Under the pieces are notes generated by a model, which saw only the letters and a program-made list of their open reading frames with translations, was not told the DNA's origin and did no database searches. Below, piece after piece: positions 17,777 to 24,368 of a stretch of 64,000 nt of DNA. The stretch comes from Actinoplanes sp. M2I2 (GTDB taxonomy: Bacteria > Actinomycetota > Actinomycetes > Mycobacteriales > Micromonosporaceae), in contig NZ_JALPVJ010000019.1 in NCBI RefSeq assembly GCF_023544445.1, positions 62,001 to 126,000 on the forward strand, in the 5' to 3' direction. Position 1 is the stretch's first letter, and the number at the start of each line of letters is the position of its first letter. The translations under genes were made by a program, and so were the position numbers.

Positions 17777-18409
17777 ATGACCTCGACCTATGCGACCGAC
17801 GGCGGGCTGACAGGCTTCGTCACCGATCTGGTGGAACGCCTCGGCGGGCCCGGAGCCGGTCTGGCAGTGGCCCTGGAAAATCTGTTCCCGCCCATCCCGA
17901 GCGAGGTGATCCTGCCGCTGGCCGGCTTCGCGGCCGGGCAGGGCCGGATGAGCCTGATCGGGGCGATCGCCTGGACCACGCTCGGCTCGGTCGTCGGGGC
18001 CGTCGCCCTCTATTACGCGGGCGTGCTGCTCGGTCGCGACCGGCTACGCGCGATCGCCGCCCGCCTCCCGCTGATCAAACTCAGCGACATCGATCGCACC
18101 GAGGCCTGGTTCCATCGCCACGGGCCCAAGACCGTGCTGCTGGGCCGCATGATCCCGATCTTCCGCAGCCTGATCTCCATCCCGGCCGGCGTGGAGCGCA
18201 TGTCCCTGCCCGTCTTCCTGCTCTGCACCACCGTCGGCAGCCTCATCTGGAACACCGTCTTCGTCCTGGCCGGCTACTTTCTCGGCGCCAACTGGCACGA
18301 GGTCGAGGCCTACGCGTCCACCTTCCAGAAACTGGTGATCGTGGTCTGTGCCGCGGCCGTCGCCACGTTCGTCGCCCTCCGCCTGACTCGCCGCCACCGC
18401 GTACGGTGA
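17777..18409 (+). CDS. DedA-family membrane protein
   Basis: 210 residues with about five hydrophobic segments. The family signatures are present: an N-terminal re-entrant segment with ENLFPPIPSEVILPLAG (34-50) and the basic motif GRMIPIFRSLISIPAG (about 119-134). DedA proteins act as lipid scramblase/flippase-like factors for undecaprenyl phosphate or phospholipid recycling. It is a single gene between two short non-coding gaps. Confidence 0.92.
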   Translation: MTSTYATDGGLTGFVTDLVERLGGPGAGLAVALENLFPPIPSEVILPLAGFAAGQGRMSLIGAIAWTTLGSVVGAVALYYAGVLLGRDRLRAIAARLPLIKLSDIDRTEAWFHRHGPKTVLLGRMIPIFRSLISIPAGVERMSLPVFLLCTTVGSLIWNTVFVLAGYFLGANWHEVEAYASTFQKLVIVVCAAAVATFVALRLTRRHRVR

Positions 18410-18493
18410 CCACGATGCTTGCTCGGGACGCGCCGCCCTCGCCACCTGCTGCCGGCACCTGCCGGACCCGCACCTCTCCCGCCCCCACCGCCG

Positions 18494-18514
18494 CGACCCG
18501 CTCCTCGCGGGTCG
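18494..18514. terminator. Hairpin between the DedA and histidine-kinase genes
   Basis: An 8-bp stem, CGACCCGC / GCGGGTCG, with a 5-nt loop (TCCTC) lies 85 nt after the DedA stop and 16 nt before the kinase start. It could terminate the DedA transcript or sit in the kinase leader. Confidence 0.4.
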
Positions 18515-18530
18515 GCCGGGCCGCTCCGCG

Positions 18531-19634
18531 ATGAGCCGGGCGCTTCGGCTGATAGGCCGGGCCGGGCAACCGCTCTCGGTGGTGGCTCTCGGGGCGCTGA
18601 GCGGGGTCGCCGGGATCCTGTTCCTGGTCATCGCCGGGCTGGTGTGGCCGACGCGGGCCCGGGACGGCGTGCTCCGGGGCGCCCGGCGCCTCGTCGCGTG
18701 GGAACGGCGGCGGCTGTCGCTCCCGCCGGTGCCCATCGACGGGCCGCGGGTGCTGGCCTACCTCGGCGCACGACTCGCCCCGGGGCTCCTCGGGGCGGTC
18801 ACGTCCGGGTTGCTCGTGGTCGGTCTGGTGCTCGCCGGCATCGTGACCCGGGCCTTCGCCGCCGGGCGGATGAGCGCGTTCGAGGTCGGCGTCCAGGTCT
18901 TGATCGGGGGCCTGCTGCTGGCGCTGAACGTCCAGGCCATCGGCAGCGTGCTGCAGCTCGATCGGTGGCTCGCCCGCAGCCTGCTCGAGCCGGGCAGCCG
19001 CGAGGAACTCGAGCAGCGCATCACCGAGCTCACCACGACCCGCGCCGGCGTGATGGCGGCCATCGACACGGAACGCCGTCGCATCGAACGCGACCTGCAC
19101 GACGGCCTGCAGCAAAGGCTCGTCGCGCTCGGCATGACGCTGGGCCGGGCCCGCCGCAGCCGCGACCCCGAGCAGGCTTCCCAGTTGCTCATCCAGGCGC
19201 ACGACGACGCGACGCGCGCGCTCGCCGAGTTGCGCGAGGTCGCCTGGCGGGTCTACCCCTCGGCGCTCGACGACGGCACCCTCGACGACGCCCTCACCAT
19301 GGTCGCCCAGCGTTCCGCCGTGCCGGTCCGCATCGACTACCGCCTGGCCGACCGCCCGCCCCCGCCGATCGAGACGGCGCTGTACTTCGTCGCGTGCGAG
19401 GGCATCACCAACGCGGCCAAGCACTCCGGCGCTACGGTCATCCACATCGACATCACCGGCAACGCCTCCGAGGTGGACATGCGACTCCGCGACGACGGCA
19501 AGGGCGGCGCCGACCCGGGCGGCAGCGGGCTGCAGGGCCTGGCCCGCCGCGTGGCTGCCCTCGACGGCCGCTTCACGCTCGACAGTCCGGGCGGCGCCGG
19601 CACCACGATCCGGGTGAGCCTGCCGTGCGCATAG
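18531..19634 (+). CDS. Two-component sensor histidine kinase, HisKA_3 type
   Basis: 367 residues. The N-terminal third has several membrane segments (about 10-40, 80-105, 115-140). A HisKA_3 dimerisation helix follows with the phospho-acceptor H190 in ERDLHDGLQQRL. The HATPase domain has its N box at VACEGITNAAKHS and a G-box at GGSGLQGLARRV. It partners the overlapping LuxR-type regulator downstream. The large membrane portion suggests sensing of an envelope or membrane signal, not identified. Confidence 0.93.
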   Translation: MSRALRLIGRAGQPLSVVALGALSGVAGILFLVIAGLVWPTRARDGVLRGARRLVAWERRRLSLPPVPIDGPRVLAYLGARLAPGLLGAVTSGLLVVGLVLAGIVTRAFAAGRMSAFEVGVQVLIGGLLLALNVQAIGSVLQLDRWLARSLLEPGSREELEQRITELTTTRAGVMAAIDTERRRIERDLHDGLQQRLVALGMTLGRARRSRDPEQASQLLIQAHDDATRALAELREVAWRVYPSALDDGTLDDALTMVAQRSAVPVRIDYRLADRPPPPIETALYFVACEGITNAAKHSGATVIHIDITGNASEVDMRLRDDGKGGADPGGSGLQGLARRVAALDGRFTLDSPGGAGTTIRVSLPCA

Positions 19635-20269
19635 TCCTGGCCGAGGACTCGACCCTGCTGCGCGAAGGACTGGTGCGGCTGCTGGGCGACGAGGGGCACG
19701 ACGTCGTCGCGGCCGTCGCCGACGCCGATCAGCTGGTCGTCGCGGTCGGCGAGCACCGACCGGACGTGGTGGTCACCGATGTGCGCATGCCTCCCACCAA
19801 CACCGACGACGGCCTGCGGGCGGCCCTCGAGATCCGCCGCCGGTGGCCCGGCCTGGCCGTGCTGGTGCTGTCGCAGTACGTCGAGAAGCGCTACGCCGCC
19901 CAGTTGCTGGCCGACCGGTCGGAGGGGGTCGGCTACGTCCTCAAGGACCGGGTGGCCCAGGTCGAGGACTTCCTCGACGCCCTCGACCGGGTGGCCGCCG
20001 GGTCCACCGCGCTCGACCCCGAAGTCGTCCGGCAACTGATGTCGGCCACCGCCCACACCGACCCCTTGAGCCGGCTCACCCTCCGCGAGGGCGACGTCCT
20101 GCGCCACATGGCCGAGGGCTACACGAACGCCGCCATCGCCGATCGCCTCCACGTCTCGCAGAGCGCCGTCGAGAAACACATCAACGCCATCTTCGACAAG
20201 CTCGGCCTGGCCGACGCCGCCGGATACAGCCGCCGCATCCTGGCCGTCCTGCGCTACTTGGGCATCTGA
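19625..20269 (+). CDS. LuxR/NarL-type response regulator
   Basis: 214 residues from GTG 19625, overlapping the kinase gene by 10 nt. Receiver domain: acidic pair near E7-D8, phospho-acceptor D52 in VVVTDVRMP, conserved Lys in VLKDRV. The C-terminal LuxR helix-turn-helix contains LTLREGDVLRHMAEGYTNAAIA and VEKHINAIFDKLGL. It forms a cognate pair with the preceding HisKA_3 kinase. No target is evident locally. The stop codon region lies in a 17-bp tandem repeat. Confidence 0.94.
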   Translation: MRIVLAEDSTLLREGLVRLLGDEGHDVVAAVADADQLVVAVGEHRPDVVVTDVRMPPTNTDDGLRAALEIRRRWPGLAVLVLSQYVEKRYAAQLLADRSEGVGYVLKDRVAQVEDFLDALDRVAAGSTALDPEVVRQLMSATAHTDPLSRLTLREGDVLRHMAEGYTNAAIADRLHVSQSAVEKHINAIFDKLGLADAAGYSRRILAVLRYLGI

Positions 20270-20310
20270 GTTACCTGGGCATCTGAGCTACCCGAGCATC
20301 TGAGCTACCC
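20255..20310. repeat. Three 17-bp tandem repeats across two convergent gene ends
   Basis: The unit GGCATCTGAG plus CTAC-type spacer occurs at about 20261, 20278 and 20295 with a strict 17-bp period and few mismatches. The first copy includes the stop codon of the response regulator and the third abuts the stop codon of the convergent secreted-protein gene at 20305. Each copy provides another TGA, so it is a small duplication of a gene 3' end. Confidence 0.75.
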
Positions 20311-20934
20311 GATTTTCGTCCAGGTGGTACAGCCGCTGCTCTTGAAGACACCGCCGGGCGTGATGGTGACGACCAGCTGTCCCTGGGCGATCTCGTTGGC
20401 GATGATGTTGCTGGAGGCGCCGTCGGCCGAACGGGACCGTTCCCAGTAGCAGTACGCCTTGTTGGCCGACGACCGATAGGTGCCCGGGACGAAGTCCGAC
20501 CCGACGAAGTAGACGCCGTTGCCGGCGATGGCGGTCCTGGTCGACTTGACGCTCATCGCCGCGGCGGTCACCTTGGTCCACGCCTTGCAGCTGCTGCTCT
20601 TGAACACCTTGTCGGTGGGCTTCACATAGACCAGCCGCTGCCCGCCGCCGATGTCGTTGGCGATGATGCTGCTGGTGGCCCCGGTCGCATCGGTCGCCCG
20701 CTGCCAGTAACACGAGCTGTTGCCGACGGACCGGTAGACCCCCGCCTGAAAATCCTTGTTCACGACATAGGTGCCGCTCCCGGGAATCGTCGTCTTGGGT
20801 ACCACAACCGCAGGCCCCTCGACCACCGGTGACGCGCCCGCCGCCACCGGCCACGCAGCCAGGCCCCAGATCACGGACATCACCGCGCCGGCCGCCCGCC
20901 TCGCACCCCGCCCACGCATGAGAAACGCGCTCAT
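20305..20934 (-). CDS. Small secreted protein of two Cys/Trp-rich repeats, function unknown
   Basis: 209 residues from ATG 20934 after AAAGGAG; longer starts lack a ribosome site. A signal peptide ends near residue 35. Then two homologous units of about 70 residues: G(S/N)G(T/V)Y-V-DF--G-YRS---(C)YW-R, then IIAN(D/E)I--GQ, then VFKSS-C--WTK. Each has two cysteines, likely one disulfide per repeat. I have seen this repeat in many actinobacterial secreted proteins, without an assigned function. The gene stands alone next to the two-component pair. Confidence 0.8.
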   Translation of the reverse strand: MSAFLMRGRGARRAAGAVMSVIWGLAAWPVAAGASPVVEGPAVVVPKTTIPGSGTYVVNKDFQAGVYRSVGNSSCYWQRATDATGATSSIIANDIGGGQRLVYVKPTDKVFKSSSCKAWTKVTAAAMSVKSTRTAIAGNGVYFVGSDFVPGTYRSSANKAYCYWERSRSADGASSNIIANEIAQGQLVVTITPGGVFKSSGCTTWTKIG

Positions 20935-21266
20935 CTTGCTCCTTTCGCTTCGCAGTTGGCCGGCCCGGGCCGAACCGCACACGGTCGCGGTCGACAGCCC
21001 CATTCCGGCCCCGATCAGTCACAACAAACCGGAACCGGCACCGCGCCACCTGACAAACGGCTCGCCTTAGACCCTTCGAGCAGGAGATCGGCGAACGAAC
21101 GCCGTTCGAATGCGGCACCCAGAACGCAGCAGGGCGCACGTCTCGCCGGGCCGAGCGTCAACTCCAGCGCGTCACGACCCAAGAAGACAGCGGCCCCCAC
21201 GACTGGTTGTCCGGGAGCAAGCCCTAAGTTGTCGGCTTCTCAGACCGTGAATCAGTCCCGCAAGCC
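20935..21266. other. Gene-poor stretch upstream of the repeat protein
   Basis: About 330 bp. It must hold the promoter of the small secreted repeat protein (minus strand). On the minus strand 21015-21200 can encode a short peptide ending in RRSFADLLLEGSKA that looks like the tail of a lost protein, without a ribosome site or recognisable family. Otherwise nothing supported. Confidence 0.4.
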
Positions 21267-21557
21267 TTGCACCGCCCGCGGACTCCGACAGGTTGCAGAG
21301 ATGACCAGATACTTGGCTGGTCCGGGCTGCTGTTCGACAACCCGGTGGTCTACTGGATCGGCGGGGGCAGCGGCGGCGGCAAGAGCACCGTCGCCCGGAC
21401 GGCGCTTGGTGATCGGCTGCGCGCCTCGGGAGCATCGCGAGTGCCAGTGTCGTTCGGCGAGCTCAACCGGTTGGTGTCCGGCGGCCTGCCACCCAGTGCG
21501 TATCGGCGCGACGCCTGGTGGAGCAATGAAGGCAATCCAGGCAGCATGCACGGTTAA
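21267..21557 (+). pseudogene. Fragment of a P-loop ATPase/kinase gene
   Basis: The frame contains VVYWIGGGSGGGKSTVART, a clear Walker A (GGGSGGGKST) preceded by a hydrophobic strand, as in small nucleotide kinases and antibiotic phosphotransferases. Homologous-looking sequence fades after about residue 50, and the frame stops at 96 residues without Walker B or a lid. No ribosome site precedes it. Best read as a truncated remnant in a decaying region. Confidence 0.45.
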
Positions 21558-21952
21558 AGCCGCCTGGGCTGGATAGCCGCCGGCCACGATGCTGCCGTCG
21601 ACCAGATCGCCCGGGCAAGGTCCCTATACCGGGCACCGCTGAAAGGCGACCGTCAACGCTAAGAGCCTCATCGGATCTGCAGCGCTCCACCGGGCGTCAT
21701 GACCGCACCAACCGCGATCGCCATCGGCGCGACCCCGGTGAGTTGTTGGTGAGAGGTTCGCGGCGGGCGTCCATTCGAACCGGGCTGCCTCCGGACCTCC
21801 CGCCGCCGCAGGGCTTCCGTTGTATTGACGTCTGGCCTGGACGCGCCGAGTCCTACGACTGACCGCACAGCGAAGCCGAGGAGCTGGTCGGCGTCGAGCT
21901 CCGGCGGGACACGCAACGACGCAGTCAGCCGGCTATAGCCTTCGTCGGCCGG

Positions 21953-21991
21953 GCCAGCCAGCCGGCTGGCTGGCTGGCTGGCTGGCTGGCT
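21953..21991. repeat. (GGCT)7 microsatellite with an adjoining perfect palindrome
   Basis: Seven uninterrupted GGCT units run from 21964 to 21991. They are preceded by AGCC units, so that 21953-21974 is a perfect 22-bp palindrome centred between 21963 and 21964. Tetranucleotide runs are prone to slipped-strand changes. No coding frame is affected here. Confidence 0.9.
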
Positions 21992-22016
21992 GGTCGCCTC
22001 AGCCAGCCGGTCCGCC

Positions 22017-22255
22017 TCACGCCGGTCGCCTCAGCCAGCCGGCGCGGCTGACGCCGGTCGCCTCAGCCAACCGACCCGCCTCACGCTGATCAACTCAACC
22101 AGCCGGCGCGGCTGACGCCGGTCGCTGAGCCAACCGGCCCGCCTCACGCTGATCAACTCAACCAGCCGGCGCGGCTGACGCCGGTCGCTGAGCCAACCGG
22201 CCCGCCTCACGTTGATCGACTCAACCAGCGGCGCGGCTGACGCTGGTCGCTTCGC
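22017..22255. repeat. 63-bp minisatellite, about four copies
   Basis: Units start at about 22017, 22081, 22144 and 22207 with period 63 bp (64 bp for the first step). The two central copies are almost identical: TCACGCTGATCAACTCAACC, then AGCCGGCGCGGCTGACGCC, then GGTCGCTGAGCCAACCGGCC. The first and last copies have drifted. Within each unit AGCCGGCGCGGCT forms an inverted pair. No CRISPR-like spacer variation is present. Confidence 0.88.
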
Positions 22256-22327
22256 CGGCCGGGGCGGCGGGATCGCCGGGATGGGGAGACCGCAGCGGTT
22301 GAGGCCTGGGCGGCGTACAACAGGGGG

Positions 22328-23164
22328 ATGGGTTTGATCGTGATCACGGGTGCCAGTGGGCGCCTGGGTGGACGGGTGGCTCGGAAGCTGGACGGGCCGA
22401 AGCGGCTGCTGGTGCGGGACCGGGCTCGGGCGCCGGACGTCGCGGGGGCCGAGGTGGCCGTGGCGGAGTACCGGGACGGGGAGGCGGTGTGGCGGGCGCT
22501 GGAGGGGGCCGAGACGGTCTTCATGGTGTCGGCGGCTGAGACGCCCGATCGGGTCGCCGAGCATCGGAGCTTCGTGGATGCGGCGGCGCGGGCGGGGGTG
22601 CGGCGGCTGGTCTACACGTCGTTCGCGGGGGCGGCGCCGGAGGCCGCTTTCACGCTGGCTCGCGATCACTGGGCCACCGAGGAGCACATCCGGCGCAGCG
22701 GGCTGGGCTTCACGTTTCTGCGGGACAACCTGTACGCCGACTTCCTGCCGTCCATGGTCGGGGCGGACGGGGTGATTCGCGGGCCGGCGGGGGACGGGCG
22801 GGCGGCGGTCGTGGCTCAGGACGACATCGTGGACGCGGCGGTGGCCGTGCTGCGGGATCCGGCGGCGCACGACGGGCGTACCTATGACCTGACCGGGCCG
22901 GTCGCGCTGAGCCTGGCCGAGGTGGCCGCGACGATCAGCTCGGTCACCGGGCGGGAGGTCCGCTATCAGGCCGAGTCGCTTTCCGAGGCGTACGCGTCGA
23001 GGGCCTCCTACGGCGCGCCCCAGTGGCAGCTCGATGCGTGGGTGAGCACCTACACGGCGATGGCGAAGGGTGAGCTGGCCGCGGTGAGCACGGCCGTCCC
23101 GGAGCTCACCGGCCATCCCGCGACCACGCTTGCCGAGCTGCTGAGCCGGGGCGCTGCCGGCTGA
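22328..23164 (+). CDS. NAD(P)-binding NmrA-type oxidoreductase
   Basis: 278 residues. The N-terminal Rossmann motif is GASGRLGG (8-15), followed by VYTSFAGA and LRDNLYADFL, typical of NmrA-like and quinone oxidoreductase 2 proteins. It lacks the YxxxK of classical short-chain dehydrogenases, as expected for this branch. Likely a NADPH-dependent quinone/aldehyde reductase or a redox sensor. A MarR regulator lies 33 bp downstream on the same strand; such pairs often form a redox-responsive unit. Confidence 0.88.
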   Translation: MGLIVITGASGRLGGRVARKLDGPKRLLVRDRARAPDVAGAEVAVAEYRDGEAVWRALEGAETVFMVSAAETPDRVAEHRSFVDAAARAGVRRLVYTSFAGAAPEAAFTLARDHWATEEHIRRSGLGFTFLRDNLYADFLPSMVGADGVIRGPAGDGRAAVVAQDDIVDAAVAVLRDPAAHDGRTYDLTGPVALSLAEVAATISSVTGREVRYQAESLSEAYASRASYGAPQWQLDAWVSTYTAMAKGELAAVSTAVPELTGHPATTLAELLSRGAAG

Positions 23165-23178
23165 CTTCCACCCACCGA

Positions 23179-23201
23179 ATATGACATCATTGTTGTCATG
23201 T
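23179..23201. promoter_or_regulatory. Operator-like inverted repeat over the MarR start codon
   Basis: ATGACA (23181-23186) and TGTCAT (23194-23199) form a perfect 6-bp inverted repeat with a 7-nt spacer; the second arm contains the ATG start of the MarR gene. MarR proteins usually bind such palindromes and repress themselves. A TATGAC hexamer at 23180 could be a -10 box, giving an almost leaderless transcript. Confidence 0.5.
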
Positions 23202-23653
23202 TGGCGGAACGCGGGGCCCTGCTGTACGAGATTCTGCGCACCGTGCGGCCGCTGGTGCTCAACTCGGTCCGGGTGGTCGAGAAGGACCTGGCGGCCGACG
23301 GGCTGACGGTGGGCATGCGGGCCGTACTGGAGGTCCTCGCCGAGCTTGGGCCGGCCACCGTGCCGGCGATCGGGGAGCGGCTCGACCTGGCCCGGCAGGG
23401 AATTCAGCGGCACGTCAACGACCTGGCTCACCTCGGGCTCGTCGAGGCTCGCGCCAACCCGGCCCATCGTCGCTCCGTGCTCATCGGGCTGACGGCCGCG
23501 GGCACGGCGCGATTCGCGCGGATCCGGGACGACGAGCTCGGCCGCCTCGACCGGATGGCCGCCGGGTGTACGACCGACGAGATCGCCACCGCCGTCAAGG
23601 TGCTGCGGAGTCTCGGCCGGGACGTGCGGCGCCGGGCCGGGGGCGACCAGTGA
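23198..23653 (+). CDS. MarR-family transcriptional regulator
   Basis: 151 residues. The winged helix-turn-helix is visible as VLEVLAELGPATVPAIGERLDLARQGIQRHVNDLAHLGLVEA, then the wing NPAHRRSVLIGLTAAG. The start ATG 23198 has no ribosome site and sits in a palindrome. It is coupled (GTGA) to the following mycothiol-dependent isomerase-like gene and is close behind the NmrA-type reductase, suggesting control of a small redox/detoxification unit. Confidence 0.9.
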   Translation: MLAERGALLYEILRTVRPLVLNSVRVVEKDLAADGLTVGMRAVLEVLAELGPATVPAIGERLDLARQGIQRHVNDLAHLGLVEARANPAHRRSVLIGLTAAGTARFARIRDDELGRLDRMAAGCTTDEIATAVKVLRSLGRDVRRRAGGDQ

Positions 23654-24285
23654 TCTACCGGCTCACCAGCGAGAACCGCCTGAGGATCGCCGACCTGCTG
23701 GAATCGCTCGACGACGAGCAGTGGGAACGGCCGACGCTGTGTGACGGGTGGACGGTACGGCACGTGGCCGCCCACTTCGTGCAGCCGATGCTGGTCGGGT
23801 TCGGCCGGTTCCTGCTCACGTCGATCCGCTTCCGCGGGGACACCGACCGCACCGTCGACCATGTCGCCCGCCGACTGGCCCGGCGTCCCCGGCCCGACCT
23901 GATCGCCCTGTTGCGAGCCCACGCCGGCGACCGGGTGAATCCGCCCCGCGTCGGGCCGATGGGACCGTTCGCCGAGACGTGCGTCCATCTGCGCGACATC
24001 GCCCGCCCGCTGGGGCTGGCCGCCGACGTGCCGGTCGAGCATTGGCGGATCCTGCTCGACTACCTCACGTCGCCCGGCGTGGCCCCGGCGCTGGTGCCAC
24101 CCGGCCGGCTCGACGGACTCCACCTGGTCGCCACCGACACCGGCTGGAGCGGCGGCGCCGGCGCCCCACTGACCGGCCCGGCCGAGGCGCTCGGCATGGC
24201 CGTCACCGGGCGCAGCGCCGCGCTCGCCGACCTGACCGGCCCGGGCGTCGAGCGGCTGGCCCGGCAGATCCGGCCAACCGTCTGA
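23650..24285 (+). CDS. Maleylpyruvate-isomerase-like, mycothiol-dependent (MDMPI/DinB-fold) protein
   Basis: 211 residues from GTG 23650, overlapping the MarR stop. The DinB-like four-helix fold is indicated by LTSENRLRIADLLESL, CDGWTVRHVAAHF and FAETCVHLRDIARPLGL; His in VAAHF together with Glu and His in ETCVH are the usual metal ligands of the MDMPI N-terminal domain. The family uses mycothiol as cofactor or transfers it to substrates. Substrate unknown; co-expression with the reductase and MarR gene suggests electrophile detoxification. Confidence 0.85.
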   Translation: MIYRLTSENRLRIADLLESLDDEQWERPTLCDGWTVRHVAAHFVQPMLVGFGRFLLTSIRFRGDTDRTVDHVARRLARRPRPDLIALLRAHAGDRVNPPRVGPMGPFAETCVHLRDIARPLGLAADVPVEHWRILLDYLTSPGVAPALVPPGRLDGLHLVATDTGWSGGAGAPLTGPAEALGMAVTGRSAALADLTGPGVERLARQIRPTV

Positions 24286-24368
24286 AACCGTCAAGAACAG
24301 CCGAGCGAACCCCGCGGCCCCAGCGAAGCGACCGCCGAGCGCCTGACCAGGCACGACCGGGCGGCCCG

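Larger units (their letters stand above)
21558..22327. other. Non-coding, repeat-rich stretch without supported genes
   Basis: 770 bp. The first 400 bp carry no convincing gene on either strand. The second half is occupied by a GGCT microsatellite and a 63-bp minisatellite, described separately. The long minus-strand frame through here (22031-23467) is an antisense shadow of the reductase gene whose tail reads the minisatellite. The last 70 bp should hold the promoter of the gene at 22328. Confidence 0.6.

Noticed and set aside
22017-22255. Possible CRISPR array
   Set aside because: The 63-bp units are contiguous and near-identical over their whole length, with no variable spacers and no cas genes nearby.
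22031-23467. 478-residue minus-strand frame with a 21-residue repeated peptide
   Set aside because: Antisense to the NmrA-type reductase and MarR genes; the repeat is only the 63-bp minisatellite read in frame. No ribosome site or recognisable domain.
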